Source of the DNA: Salinisphaera sp. T31B1
GTDB lineage: Bacteria > Pseudomonadota > Gammaproteobacteria > Nevskiales > Salinisphaeraceae
DNA length: 64,000 nt
Direction: 5' to 3'
Assembly (NCBI RefSeq): GCF_040361275.1
Contig: NZ_APNH01000004.1
Coordinates: 62,001-126,000 of the forward strand
The notes under the pieces were generated by a model. That model was not told where the DNA came from and ran no database searches. It was given only the letters and a program-made list of their open reading frames with translations. The position numbers and the translations under genes were made by a program. Within the stretch, counting starts at the first letter, position 1; each line of letters starts with the position of its first letter. Below, one piece after another: positions 18,544 to 28,095 of the stretch.

Positions 18544-18572
18544 CTTATAGGCAGCACCCGACATGATGTCAA
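18544..18572 (-). promoter_or_regulatory. Sigma-70 promoter of the porin gene
   Basis: On the minus strand a perfect -35 TTGACA (18572-18567) and a -10 TATAAG (18549-18544) are separated by exactly 17 bases. Transcription would begin near 18537, giving a leader of about 165 bases before the porin ATG, long enough for sRNA or other post-transcriptional control. Confidence 0.75.
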
Positions 18573-18588
18573 GCATCTGTTAATACCT

Positions 18589-18598
18589 TGTATACTAT
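18589..18598. promoter_or_regulatory. TTGTATACTA palindromic site upstream of porin promoter
   Basis: TTGTATACTA lies 16 bases upstream of the porin -35 box and differs by one base from the palindrome TTGTATACAA. Related words occur near purine-island promoters. A further GTATACAAA occurs at 18712-18720. This may be a GntR-type operator, but such short words can arise by chance. Confidence 0.3.
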
Positions 18599-19160
18599 TT
18601 ATTGCTATACCAGTCAGTATGTTGGGTCGTAGAGCTATCAGTTTGCATGCGTATGACACGCTAAATAAGCGGGTAATTTGTCGTGCTTCCAATAAGTTGG
18701 CTTGTTAAACGGTATACAAAGACAAGTTATGTTTTGCAGGGCGAAACTTCAAACCATTCGCGGCTTGCGACTAAAGGATGATTTAAGGTTTCGATCCTCA
18801 AAGCCGTCCATGCGCGGGCATGTATTGCGTCTCGACGCGGTGCATATATGGTCTCACTGTCATGGGTCGACACCTTGTTTCCTGGGAATGCACAGCGCTG
18901 GCGAAACGATAGGTGTTCCATGCCGGGCACAACGTGGCGAGGATGGCCGGTACGCCGCCAGGTCATGCAGCGCTTGAAGCTGGCGGCACGTCCCCCTGAC
19001 TGGCACACGCATGCCCGATGTGCCGCTGGGCCGGCGGCATGCTCGACGACGGCCGACGATCGGTGACATGCCGGGCCTTGTCTCGGCGCTGCGGGTGGGC
19101 TCTGATGACACGCAACACACGCGATATGACATACCGGCCAACCCGGGACAGGGCATTGTC
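18599..19160. other. Gene-free stretch between porin and tadA
   Basis: The part up to about 18720 is AT-rich and probably belongs to the porin control region. The rest, to tadA, is GC-rich with no convincing gene. tadA may start earlier (ATG at 19068), in which case the last 90 bases are coding. Confidence 0.45.
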
Positions 19161-19625
19161 TTGATCACCACCGATGAAATCGACCGGGCCTGGATGGCCG
19201 AGGCGCTGACGCTTGCCCGGCGCGCCAACGCCGAGGGCGAAGTGCCCGTCGGCGCGCTGGTGGTCCGCGACGAAGTGGTGATCGGCCGGGGCTGGAACCG
19301 GCCGATCGGTGCGGCCGATGCGACCGCACACGCCGAGATCCAGGCGATCCGCGACGCGTGTGCGCATGCCGGAAACTATCGTCTGCCCGGGGCGTGTCTA
19401 TACGTGACGCTGGAACCCTGTGCGATGTGCGCCGGTGCCATCGGGCATGCGCGTGTCGCGCGCGTAGTCTACGGCGCCGACGACTTTCGGGCGGGTGCGG
19501 TGCATTCGATCTTCTCCGTGTTCGACGAGCCACGTCTGAATCACCGGGTGATCCATCACGGCGGTGTGCTGGCCGGCGAAAGCGCCGAGCTGCTGCGCGC
19601 GTTCTTCCGCGCACGCCGACGCTGA
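19161..19625 (+). CDS. tadA: tRNA-specific adenosine deaminase
   Basis: Deaminates A34 of tRNA-Arg(ACG) to inosine. Zinc and catalytic residues are present: HAEIQA (His57, Glu59) and EPCAMCAGAI (Cys87, Cys90). The C-terminal FFRARRR is typical of TadA. The frame opens at 19011, but the homologous part starts near ITTDEIDRAWMAEAL. I use the TTG at 19161, which gives a normal 154 aa; an ATG at 19068 (185 aa) is the alternative. It converges on glpK with only 17 bases between stops. Confidence 0.88.
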   Translation: MITTDEIDRAWMAEALTLARRANAEGEVPVGALVVRDEVVIGRGWNRPIGAADATAHAEIQAIRDACAHAGNYRLPGACLYVTLEPCAMCAGAIGHARVARVVYGADDFRAGAVHSIFSVFDEPRLNHRVIHHGGVLAGESAELLRAFFRARRR

Positions 19626-19642
19626 CACGACCGGGGCCGCGG

Positions 19643-21142
19643 TCAGTCCACCCGGAAGCCCACGGTCGCCTTCACCGCGCGCTGCCAGTCGGCATACAGG
19701 CGTTCGCGTTCGGAGACGGGCATGGCCGGGGTGAAGCGGTGTTCGATCGCCCACAGGTCGGCGATTTCGTCGCGGGATTTCCAGAAACCGACCGCCAGCC
19801 CGGCCAGGTAAGCCGCGCCCAGGGCCGTGGTCTCGTTGATTTGCGGACGCAACAGATCGACGCCGAGCATGTCGGCCTGGAACTGGGCCAGGAAATCGTT
19901 GGCGATGGCGCCGCCGTCGGCGCGCAGCTCGCTCAGCGCCAGGCCGGCGTCGGCCTGCATCGCGATCAATACATCGCAGCTCTGGTAGGCGATGGCCTCG
20001 ATGGCCGCACGGATCAGGTGTTCCTTGGTCGTGCCGCGCGACAGCCCGAACATGGCGCCGCGTACATGGCTGTCCCAGTAGGGCGCGCCCAGGCCGGTGA
20101 ACGCTGGCACCAGATAGACACCGTCGTTGTCGCGAGCCCGTTCGGCATACGCTTCGGAGTCGCTCGACTTGCCCAGCATGCGCAGCCCGTCGCGCAGCCA
20201 TTGCACCACCGAGCCCGCCACGAAGATGCTGCCTTCGAGCGCGTACTCGAGATCGCCGTCCAGTTCCCAGGCAATGGTGGTGAGCAGCCCGTTGGCGGAA
20301 TCGGTGGCCTCGCTGCCGGTGTTCATGAGGGTGAAACAACCGGTGCCGTAGGTGTTCTTGGCCATGCCCGGTTCGAAGCAGGCCTGGCCGAACAGCGCCG
20401 CCTGCTGGTCACCGGCAATGCCGGCGATCGGTACCTCGTGGCCGAACAGATACTTGGGCTGGACGTGGCCATAGATCTCGCTGCACGAACGCACCTCGGG
20501 CAGCATCGACTCGGGCACGCCGAACAGGGCCAGCAGCTCCGGATCCCAGGCGCGTTTGCGAATATCGAACAGCAGCGTGCGCGAGGCGTTGGTGACATCG
20601 GTGACATGGACGTCGCCGCCGGTGAGATTCCATACCAGCCAGCTGTCGATGGTGCCGAAGGCCAGCTCGCCGGCGACGGCGCGCTCGTGCAGTCCGTCCA
20701 CGTGCTCGAACAGCCACTTGAGCTTGGTCGCCGAGAAATAGGCGTCCAGCACCAGCCCGGTGCGTGCGTGGATCAGATCGGCATGGCCGGCCGCGCGCAT
20801 CGCGTCGCAGATTTCGGCGGAATGGCGCGATTGCCATACGATCGCGTTGTGGACCGGCTGGCCGGTGGCGCGGTCCCAGACGACGGTGGTCTCACGCTGG
20901 TTGGTGATACCGATGGCCGCGATGTCCCCGACATCGACCTGGCTGTTGTTGATCAGTTCGGTGAGCGTGGTGAGCACGCTGGTCATGATGTCGCGCGGAT
21001 TGTGTTCGACCCAGCCGGGCTGCGGGAATATCTGTTCGAACTCGCGCTGGGCGACGCCGGCGATTGCGCCGGCATGGTCGAACAGCATCGCACGGGAACT
21101 GGTCGTGCCCTGGTCGATGGCGAGCACGTACTTGTGATTCAT
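19643..21142 (-). CDS. glpK: Glycerol kinase
   Basis: Phosphorylates glycerol to sn-glycerol 3-phosphate. 499 aa from the ATG at 21142, which has GGAGAG upstream; the frame to 21304 is unsupported. FGGY-kinase motifs are clear: [10 protein letters not shown] at the N-terminus, [14 protein letters not shown] near residue 83, [13 protein letters not shown] near 265 and GTYGTGCF-like KNTYGTGCF near 285. No glycerol facilitator or glycerol-3-phosphate dehydrogenase is adjacent, so regulation is probably local. Convergent with tadA. Confidence 0.95.
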   Translation of the reverse strand: MNHKYVLAIDQGTTSSRAMLFDHAGAIAGVAQREFEQIFPQPGWVEHNPRDIMTSVLTTLTELINNSQVDVGDIAAIGITNQRETTVVWDRATGQPVHNAIVWQSRHSAEICDAMRAAGHADLIHARTGLVLDAYFSATKLKWLFEHVDGLHERAVAGELAFGTIDSWLVWNLTGGDVHVTDVTNASRTLLFDIRKRAWDPELLALFGVPESMLPEVRSCSEIYGHVQPKYLFGHEVPIAGIAGDQQAALFGQACFEPGMAKNTYGTGCFTLMNTGSEATDSANGLLTTIAWELDGDLEYALEGSIFVAGSVVQWLRDGLRMLGKSSDSEAYAERARDNDGVYLVPAFTGLGAPYWDSHVRGAMFGLSRGTTKEHLIRAAIEAIAYQSCDVLIAMQADAGLALSELRADGGAIANDFLAQFQADMLGVDLLRPQINETTALGAAYLAGLAVGFWKSRDEIADLWAIEHRFTPAMPVSERERLYADWQRAVKATVGFRVD

Positions 21143-21457
21143 CGGGTCTCTCCGGTTCGCGGGCCTGTCAATGTAGCGGTCGTCCGGCGAGTTGAACACG
21201 TCGGCGCGCCGCGTGCCGGCCGTATGGCGCCCTCGGGTCCGGTCGTGACGGCGGCGCCGGCGTGCTGCGCGGCTGATCGGGCGCAAAATGCCGGACGTGC
21301 ACAACTGGCTCTACCGTTGGCCGGCCGGATCCGGCGATGTGCCGGCCGCTCAAATCAGCGCCTTGTCTCGGCGCCATTCGGGCACGAACATGGGCCGCGC
21401 GCACCGGATCGGCGGCCGCTGTAGGCCCGGCGACGTTGCGGTGGTAGCCTCTGCGTC
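21143..21457. other. Divergent intergenic region glpK / dehydrogenase
   Basis: 315 bases that must carry the divergent promoters of glpK and the dehydrogenase gene. It is GC-rich and I found no clear promoter boxes, operator or RNA. Confidence 0.4.
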
Positions 21458-22609
21458 ATGAACGAACAAACCAAGCAATGGCGCGTCGCGGTTCTGCCCG
21501 GCGACGGTATCGGCCCGGAAGTGGTCGCCCAGGCAAGTCGGGCGCTGGAGGCGCTGGTGGCCGCCGATCCGGCGTTGTCGATCGAGTGCACCACCTTCGA
21601 CTGGCCCTCGCATGCCTGGCACCAGGCGCACGGCGAAAGCGCACCGGCCGACTATCTCGATCAGCTGGCCGGGTTCGATGCGATTTTGCTGGGCGCGCTC
21701 GGTGATCCAGGCCCGAGCAGCGATCCCGACCGTTATTTGTTGTCCGACGCCGAATCGCTCGGCCCGTTGCTCGAGATCCGCAAGGGGTTCGACCAATGGT
21801 GCTGCGAGCGCCCGTGTCGGCCGATGGCGGGGGCGCCGCAGTATCTGGCCGACGAGCGGGCAGGCGATATCGACATGCTCGTGATCCGTGAAAACAGCGA
21901 GGGCGAGTACGTCAACCAGGGCGGCCGGCTGGCGGTGGGCACGCCCAACGAGATCGCCACCCAGGTGGCGTTGTTCACTCATCGAGCGACCGACCGCATC
22001 ATCCGGCATGCCTTCGAGCAGGCGCGCGCCCGCGCCGAGGACCGCGCAGCCGAAGCGCGGCCCCGGACCTTCGGGCAGCACGACAAGGCCAGTCAGGTGT
22101 GTCTGGTCACCAAGCGCAACGCCCAGCGTTTCTGGGGCGACATGTATACCGACATGTTCGCGACCATCGCCAAGGACTACCCCGACGTCGACACCCACCA
22201 CGAACTGGTGGACGCGGCCTGCATGAAGTTCGTCAGCCACCCCTGGATGTTCGACGTGGTGGTGGCATCGAACCTGCACGGCGATATCCTCACCGACCTG
22301 GCGGCGGTGCTCAACGGTGGCATGGGCGTGTCGCCGTCGTGCAACATCAACCCGTCGGATCGTTCGCGTCCGCCGATGTTCGAACCCACCCATGGCAGCG
22401 CGCCGGATATCGCCGGCCAGAATCTGGCTGGCCCGGCCGCCATGCTGCTGACCACGGCCATGATGCTGGAATGGATGGGCGTCGAAGACCCGGCCGCGGC
22501 CCGTGCCGGCCAGACGCTGCGCGAGGTGGTCGCCGCCGATCTGGCCGAGCACGGCCGCGATCGGCGCGCAACCGATGCGATCGGCGACGCGATCGTCGCC
22601 GCACTGTGA
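21458..22609 (+). CDS. Tartrate/D-malate/isopropylmalate-type decarboxylating dehydrogenase
   Basis: NAD-dependent beta-decarboxylating dehydrogenase of 383 aa. Seen: PGDGIGPEVV at the N-terminus, RENSEGEY near residue 147 (the E-x-x-E-G substrate loop), a Lys in VTKRNAQ near 215, metal-binding aspartates in the DAACMKFV and SNLHGDILTDL regions, and the NAD-binding FEPTHGSAPDIAG near 310. The RENSEGEYVNQGG loop resembles tartrate dehydrogenase/decarboxylase or D-malate dehydrogenase (DmlA) more than LeuB, and no leuCD genes are nearby. The exact substrate is uncertain. Confidence 0.85.
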   Translation: MNEQTKQWRVAVLPGDGIGPEVVAQASRALEALVAADPALSIECTTFDWPSHAWHQAHGESAPADYLDQLAGFDAILLGALGDPGPSSDPDRYLLSDAESLGPLLEIRKGFDQWCCERPCRPMAGAPQYLADERAGDIDMLVIRENSEGEYVNQGGRLAVGTPNEIATQVALFTHRATDRIIRHAFEQARARAEDRAAEARPRTFGQHDKASQVCLVTKRNAQRFWGDMYTDMFATIAKDYPDVDTHHELVDAACMKFVSHPWMFDVVVASNLHGDILTDLAAVLNGGMGVSPSCNINPSDRSRPPMFEPTHGSAPDIAGQNLAGPAAMLLTTAMMLEWMGVEDPAAARAGQTLREVVAADLAEHGRDRRATDAIGDAIVAAL

Positions 22610-22724
22610 TCTTTTCGTGTGGCGTACGGCAGTTGGCCGGCGTCATCGCCCTGTGCATTGAAACGCGCGGCCATCGCGTCTAGGCTCGCGCGCAATTCCA
22701 ACCGATAGCCCCAGGAGACCCGTC

Positions 22725-23987
22725 ATGATGGGAAGCAGCAAGAGCAATCTGTCGCCCCTGCTCAAGCAGGCCACCGACGTGCATGTCGATCGCGGCGAAG
22801 GCTGCTACCTGTTCGATACCGACGGCAAGAAATATCTCGACTTCACCGCCGGCATCGGCGTGACCAGCACCGGCCACTGTCACCCGAAGGTGGTCGCCGC
22901 CGCCCAGGAGCAGGTCGGCAAGCTGATTCACGGTCAGTACACGACCATCATGCACAAGCCCATCCAGGAACTGTCGGCGCGTCTGGCCGACAAGATGCCG
23001 GGGGATATCGACTCCATCTTCTATGCCAGCGCCGGCACAGAAGCCGCCGAGTCGGCGATGCGCCTGATGCGGCACGCCACCGGGCGGCCCAATATCGTGG
23101 TCTTCCACGGTGGTTTTCATGGCCGCACCATGGGTTCGGCATCGATGACCACCTCGGGTACGGCCTATACCGCCGGCCTGCAGCCGCTGATGGGCGGCGT
23201 CGTGGTCGCACCGTTTCCCAATGCCTTCCGCTACGGCTGGTCGGAAGAGCAGGCCACCGATTTCTGCCTGCGTGAACTCGACTATATCCTGCAGACCATC
23301 AGTGCCCCCGGCGACACCGCCGGCATGCTGATCGAGCCGATCCAGGGCGAGGGCGGTTTCGTGCCGGCCAACACCCGGTTCATGCAGGGCCTGCGCGAGC
23401 GCTGCGACAAGCACGGCATGCTGCTGGGCGCCGATGAAGTGCAGGCCGGCTACGGCCGTACCGGCAAGTTCTGGTCGCACAGCCACTACGACGTCAAGCC
23501 GGATATCGTCGTCACGGCAAAGGGCCTGGCCAGCGGCTTCCCGCTGTCGGCCTGTGCGGCGCCGCGCAAGATCATGGAAAAAGGTCTGCCGGGTTCGCAG
23601 GGCGGCACCTATGGCGGCAATGTCGTCGCCTGTGCGGCGGCGCTGGCCACCCTCGACGTGATCGAAGAGGAAGGGCTGGTCGAGAATGCCGGCGCCCAGG
23701 GCGCGCATCTCAAGGAGCGGCTGGACATGCTTGCCGACAAGCATGCCTGTATCGGCGATGTGCGCGGCAAGGGCCTGATGATCGGCGCCGAGTTCCAGAA
23801 GGATGGCCAGCCGGACGGCAGCCGCGCCGACAAGGTCGCCAAGGCATGTGAAAAACACGGTCTGCTACTGCTGCGCTGTGGCGCCGACAAGCAGGTAGTG
23901 CGTTGGTTGCCGCCGTTGGTGGTCAGCCGCGAACAGATCGACGAGGGCGTGGACATCTTCGCCAAGGCGCTCGACGCCACGGCCTGA
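22725..23987 (+). CDS. Class III (omega) aminotransferase
   Basis: PLP-dependent aminotransferase of 420 aa, similar to 4-aminobutyrate and acetylornithine aminotransferases. SAGTEAAESAMRL near residue 102 binds the PLP phosphate, Asp237 lies in GADEVQAGYGRTG and the Schiff-base lysine is Lys266 in VTAKGLASGFPL. The C-terminal lid ends in RWLPPLVVSREQI. The MMGSSK start has AGGAGA upstream. The gene is followed by a strong terminator; the amino donor is not predictable from context. Confidence 0.88.
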   Translation: MMGSSKSNLSPLLKQATDVHVDRGEGCYLFDTDGKKYLDFTAGIGVTSTGHCHPKVVAAAQEQVGKLIHGQYTTIMHKPIQELSARLADKMPGDIDSIFYASAGTEAAESAMRLMRHATGRPNIVVFHGGFHGRTMGSASMTTSGTAYTAGLQPLMGGVVVAPFPNAFRYGWSEEQATDFCLRELDYILQTISAPGDTAGMLIEPIQGEGGFVPANTRFMQGLRERCDKHGMLLGADEVQAGYGRTGKFWSHSHYDVKPDIVVTAKGLASGFPLSACAAPRKIMEKGLPGSQGGTYGGNVVACAAALATLDVIEEEGLVENAGAQGAHLKERLDMLADKHACIGDVRGKGLMIGAEFQKDGQPDGSRADKVAKACEKHGLLLLRCGADKQVVRWLPPLVVSREQIDEGVDIFAKALDATA

Positions 23988-24010
23988 TCGGTACTCGCCG
24001 AGACCTCCCG

Positions 24011-24039
24011 GCCGCTGTCCGACGGGCAGCGGCTTTTTT
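24011..24039 (+). terminator. Intrinsic terminator of the aminotransferase gene
   Basis: GCCGCTG at 24011-24017 pairs with CAGCGGC at 24027-24033, loop of nine bases, followed by six T (24034-24039). It lies 24 bases after the stop codon. Confidence 0.88.
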
Positions 24040-24123
24040 ATGTCGGCCAGAGGCAGGACTCGGCGAATAGCGCGTCGTGCCGGGCGCCGCGTGGAGCCTC
24101 GATTCGACCGCGTGTGTGCTCCA

Positions 24124-24600
24124 TCAATCCCGGCGTCGCGCGCGCCGGTCGCCGCGGCCGTGATCGGGGCGGGCCCGCTCGCGATGGGATGAACCACGCG
24201 GGCTTTCGAACTCGCCATGCGAGACTCGACGACCATGAGGCTCGCGCCTGGAGCTGTGGCGATCGTCGGCACGACGACGATCGTAATGCCGGCGGTCGGT
24301 ATGCCGGTCGTGCTTGTCATGTGCCCAGCGCCGGTCGCCATCGTGGTTCGAATGCCGCCTGCGTTCGGCTTCCAGCCGTGCGCGGTAGGCGCGCTCCTGA
24401 TAGCGCTGGCGTTCGATATAGGCGCGTTCGTCGTAGATCCGACCGGAGCGTCGATCGTAACGATGGTAGCCGTAGGCGGGGTAACCGCGATAAGCATCAT
24501 CGCTGGCATAGACCCGGCCGTAACCGGGGCCGTAGCCGCTGCTCGCGCAGCCCGAAAGCAGCGCGGCAATCGCCAGCAGACACAACAGGGTGATACGCAT
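24124..24600 (-). CDS. Arg/His-rich lipoprotein, unknown
   Basis: 158 aa from the ATG at 24600 (GAGG about 8 bases upstream). A lipoprotein signal peptide ends in LLSGC (Cys18). The N-terminal mature part is rich in Gly and Tyr; the remainder is strongly basic and dominated by Arg, His and Asp (for example HDKHDRHTDRRHYDRRR). Such composition suggests binding to polyanions or metals, or a disordered envelope protein, but no family is recognised. Divergent from the YbiO-like channel gene. Confidence 0.68.
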   Translation of the reverse strand: MRITLLCLLAIAALLSGCASSGYGPGYGRVYASDDAYRGYPAYGYHRYDRRSGRIYDERAYIERQRYQERAYRARLEAERRRHSNHDGDRRWAHDKHDRHTDRRHYDRRRADDRHSSRREPHGRRVSHGEFESPRGSSHRERARPDHGRGDRRARRRD

Positions 24601-24806
24601 GACACGCCTCGGCCGGGTGGGTGATACAACGACTATCCGCGCCGCTGGCTGAACCCTGCGTGAAACAGGGCGCGGCCGATCCCGGCACCACTGGTTTGTC
24701 ACTCGCGCTCTGTGCCGGCATCATGTGCGGTCATCGAATCCCGCAGGACCGGCTTCGAGTGAGCTCGTCGGCTGGTAACCAAGCATACCGTCAAGGAAAA
24801 CGCATC

Positions 24807-27245
24807 ATGAATCGAGCGCGAACACCGCGAGATCCGTTCAACGCTCTGCGTGCCTTCGTTCTCACAGCCTGTCTGGCGCTGCTCGTCTGTTCGCCGCTGG
24901 CCGTGGCACAGTCCGCCGACTCGGCCGGTGGTGGCGGTAGTCAGGCGAGCACCAAGCCACTTGAGCTGGATCGCCTCGCCGACCTGATCGAAAACGAGGC
25001 GACCCGCGAGCAGTTGGTCAAGCAGCTGCGCCAGGCTGCACCGCAAGCCCAGGGCGACAAGGCGTCTGCCGAAAACGCCGGCGCGCCGGCGCCGGCAGAC
25101 GCCAAAGACGACGCTGCACTCGACAAGGCGCCGCCGGAAGATGCGCCCACGGCAGCGGTCGAGCAGGCCGCGGCGAGCGAACAGCGGGTGTCGTTCGCCC
25201 GACGCTTTGCCCAGACGACCTCGGACTGGGCCGAGACGATCGGCACACGGCTGGCCACCACCTGGGGCATGATCACCACGATCAACGAAGACAGCGGTCC
25301 CGGCCCGACGTTCGACGCGACCGCCTTCTTCAACGCGGTCATCACGTTTGCACTGGTGGCGGTATCGACCGTCGTCGCGTTCTTCGTGCTCCGCATCCTG
25401 GCAGCGAGCCTGTTTGCGATGATCGGCCGGTTTTCCCAGCGGGCGGAAACCGGGGTCGGGGTCATCGTGCGTCGCGGCAGCGCGATTCTGATGGCACTGA
25501 TCGTGGACGTGGCCGTAGTGCTGCTGGCCGGCGGCGCCGGCTATCTGGCCGGGCTGTATGCCTTTGGCGAGTCCGGCAGCATGGGCACGCGCGAGTCGCT
25601 GTTCATCAATGCGTTCGTGCTGATCGAGCTCACCAAGGTTGCGATCCGAGCGGTATTTGCCGCTCGCTACGAGAACCTGCGTCTGCTCAATATTCCCAGC
25701 TCGGTTGCCGGCTGGTGGAGCATCCGTCTGCGCTGGTTCGTGGGCATCATCGGCTATTCGACGCTGGTGCTCGTGCCCATCGTCAACGCCCAGCTGTCGT
25801 TCTTCATGGGCGCGATCGTGAGCTTCCTGGTCATGGGCGGGGCGTACGTCTATGCGCTCGGCGTGATCTTCAAGAACCGCCGCCTGTTCAGCCAGCGGCT
25901 CAACCGGAGCGCGGAAGCCGCGTCCGTCGGCTTCTTCGCGGTCCTGTTCAGGATCATGGCCAAGGTCTGGATCCTGCTGGCGATCGCTTACTTCACCACG
26001 CTGTTCGTCTCCAGCCAGATCGATCCGACCGATGCGCTGCCGTTCATGATTTCGGCCACGCTGCAGACCCTGCTTGCCGCAGCGGTCGGCTTCGGTATTT
26101 CGGGCCTGTTGTCCAAGGCGATCGGAAAGCGGGTCACGTTCTCGGACGGCGTCCGAGAGAAGCTGCCCATGCTCGAGGCGCGGGTCAACTCCTATGTGCC
26201 GAACGCGCTGAAGGTGATTCGGCTGCTGATCCTGCTGGTCTTCGCACTCGTGGTGGCCAACGCCTGGCAGCTTTTCGATCTTGGCGCCTGGCTGGCGTCC
26301 GATGCCGGGCTGGCCGTCGTTTCGACCGTTACGCGTGTACTGATCGTGCTGGTCGCGGCGGCGCTGATCTGGCTGGTGGCGGCGAGCGTCATCGAACACC
26401 GGCTCAATCCCAACACGGGCACGGGCAAGCCGACCGCGCGTCAGGAGACCTTGCTCGAGCTGTTCCGGAATGCACTGGCGATCGTGATCATCACCATGAC
26501 GCTGATGATTTCCTTGTCACAGATCGGCGTAGACATCGGCCCCCTCATCGCCGGCGCCGGTGTGCTCGGTCTGGCCATCGGCTTCGGTGCCCAGAGCCTG
26601 GTCAAGGATATTATTACCGGCGTGTTCATCCAGCTCGAGAATGCGATGAACACGGGCGACGTGGTGACCGTAGGCGGGATCACCGGCACGGCGGAACGGC
26701 TGACGATCCGTTCGGTGTCGATTCGCGATATCGACGGTGCCTACCATATCGTGCCGTTCTCCTCGGCCACCGTCGTGTCGAACTACATGCGTGACTGGGC
26801 CTACTTCCGTACCGAGTACGGCATTGCCTATCGCGAGGATATCGACAACGCCATCTACTACCTGCGCGAAGCGTTTGCCGAGCTCAAGGCCGATCCGGTC
26901 GCCGGTGGCAATATTCTCGAGGACATGACCGTGCCGGGGGTGACCGCGCTGGCCGACAGCTCGGTCAACATCCGTATCATGATCAAGACCAAGCCGGGCA
27001 CGCAGTGGGGCGTCGGCCGAGCCTTCAACCGGTTGGTCAAGTACCACTTCGACCGCGCCGGTATCGAGATTCCGTTCCCACACTCGACCGTGTACTTCGG
27101 CGAGGATCGCGACGGCAAGGCACCGGCGGCGAATCTGCGGATCATCGAAGCCTCGGCAGACCACGATGGCGCTTCGCAGCAGCTGAAGGAGCGTCGCCGG
27201 GGCGATGATTCGGCGCCCAGCGAAACCGGCGACGCGCCGGCCTAA
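24807..27245 (+). CDS. ybiO: Mechanosensitive channel, YbiO-like MscS family
   Basis: Large MscS-type channel of 812 aa from the ATG at 24807 (AAGGAAAA upstream). A signal peptide (residues about 1-34) precedes a periplasmic Ala-rich region with a DLIENEATREQLVKQLR segment like that in E. coli YbiO. About nine to eleven membrane segments follow. The MscS core is recognisable: PLIAGAGVLGLAIGFGAQ (pore helix) then DIITGVFIQLENAMNTGD, and the cytoplasmic beta domain. It should gate on membrane tension during hypo-osmotic shock. Compared with YbiO (about 740 aa) it has a longer acidic/Ala-rich N-terminal region and tail. Confidence 0.9.
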   Translation: MNRARTPRDPFNALRAFVLTACLALLVCSPLAVAQSADSAGGGGSQASTKPLELDRLADLIENEATREQLVKQLRQAAPQAQGDKASAENAGAPAPADAKDDAALDKAPPEDAPTAAVEQAAASEQRVSFARRFAQTTSDWAETIGTRLATTWGMITTINEDSGPGPTFDATAFFNAVITFALVAVSTVVAFFVLRILAASLFAMIGRFSQRAETGVGVIVRRGSAILMALIVDVAVVLLAGGAGYLAGLYAFGESGSMGTRESLFINAFVLIELTKVAIRAVFAARYENLRLLNIPSSVAGWWSIRLRWFVGIIGYSTLVLVPIVNAQLSFFMGAIVSFLVMGGAYVYALGVIFKNRRLFSQRLNRSAEAASVGFFAVLFRIMAKVWILLAIAYFTTLFVSSQIDPTDALPFMISATLQTLLAAAVGFGISGLLSKAIGKRVTFSDGVREKLPMLEARVNSYVPNALKVIRLLILLVFALVVANAWQLFDLGAWLASDAGLAVVSTVTRVLIVLVAAALIWLVAASVIEHRLNPNTGTGKPTARQETLLELFRNALAIVIITMTLMISLSQIGVDIGPLIAGAGVLGLAIGFGAQSLVKDIITGVFIQLENAMNTGDVVTVGGITGTAERLTIRSVSIRDIDGAYHIVPFSSATVVSNYMRDWAYFRTEYGIAYREDIDNAIYYLREAFAELKADPVAGGNILEDMTVPGVTALADSSVNIRIMIKTKPGTQWGVGRAFNRLVKYHFDRAGIEIPFPHSTVYFGEDRDGKAPAANLRIIEASADHDGASQQLKERRRGDDSAPSETGDAPA

Positions 27246-27271
27246 GCGCCCGAGGCGCTTCTGCGCTTCGA

Positions 27272-27308
27272 CCTCGCGGTTGCCTCAGGCGACCGCGGGG
27301 TTTTTTTT
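27272..27308 (+). terminator. Intrinsic terminator of the MscS gene
   Basis: A stem of about 12 bp (CCTCGCGGTTGCC with GGCGACCGCGGGG, containing wobble or mismatched positions) is followed by eight T at 27301-27308, 26 bases after the stop codon. Confidence 0.88.
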
Positions 27309-27411
27309 GGACAGCTGGCTTGCGAAGGTCGCACTGTCATATAACGGTCAAGAAATCGTCACCGATGGGCCGGCCCAGCCGTGGCAACCGGTTAGGCGAT
27401 CTGATCATCGG

Positions 27412-27446
27412 TTATCCACAGACTTATACCGTGTTGCTGTGCATAG
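27412..27446. promoter_or_regulatory. Inverted pair of DnaA-box-like sites
   Basis: TTATCCACAG at 27412-27421 (a consensus DnaA box plus G) faces CTGTGCATAG at 27437-27446, whose complement CTATGCACAG matches it at 8 of 10 positions. The spacer is 15 bases. Confidence 0.45.
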
Positions 27447-27768
27447 TCCAGTGCGGCAAACAGACCGCGGCCCCATCACTATCCGAGGGGCGGCGCTCGT
27501 GCCTGCGTGTGACGCGTCCGCCGATTTCGTCGTGTCGCGAGTTCGATGGCGTCTATCCACGCGGACCGTGCAAGTTGCTGAAAAGATTGACTCGATACTC
27601 GCAGGCTCGCCGGCCTTTGCGCAAAGAAGCTCTGAAAATTCTGGGCCGCCCCACGGTTGAGGGGACGATTTGCGCAACCTGGGGGTCGGCAGGCGCGCAT
27701 TGAACACTAACTGACCACTACGCTTGTAAGCCGCTCGGATACAACGCCCGGCCGCTCTGTAAACGTGG

Positions 27769-27797
27769 TTATACACAGGGTTACTCAAGGCCTGTGT
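27769..27797. promoter_or_regulatory. DnaA-box-like site within an inverted repeat
   Basis: TTATACACA at 27769-27777 matches the DnaA consensus. Its end is part of an inverted repeat, ACACAGG at 27773-27779 with CCTGTGT at 27791-27797. Confidence 0.4.
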
Positions 27798-28095
27798 GCA
27801 GAAATTCGGACGTCCAGGACGCAGCGCAAAACCGCCGTCGATGCAACCGGGGTTGACCTGACGACATGCGATACGCCACTCACCCCGTCGGTGGCGCGCG
27901 CGGCTTTTAGGCAGCGTAGGGTGTCGCACTTCAGGGGCCGGGTGGTCGGTGCGATGTCTGGTCAAGCCGGCCGCCGACGTTGCGCCGGGGGCTCGACGCA
28001 GCGCTACACGTGCGACCCGCAGCCCGACTGGTGCGTATCTGACCAGGCCCGTCCCAAGCCTTGTCCGACAGGCGATCCGGGCCATTGTCCTGAGG

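Noticed and set aside
19358-21424. Plus-strand frame of 688 codons opposite glpK
   Set aside because: It runs across the C-terminus of tadA and all of glpK in the wrong frame and encodes no recognisable domain.
22680-23858. Long open frame of 392 codons on the minus strand opposite the aminotransferase gene
   Set aside because: It is the shadow of the class III aminotransferase on the other strand. The sense protein has full PLP motifs; the shadow has none. Similar antisense frames occur opposite the MscS, glpK and murI genes.
24699-26399. Minus-strand open frame of 566 codons opposite the YbiO-like channel
   Set aside because: A GC-rich antisense shadow rich in Arg, Gln, Asp and His, with no domain. 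The sense frame has clear MscS homology.
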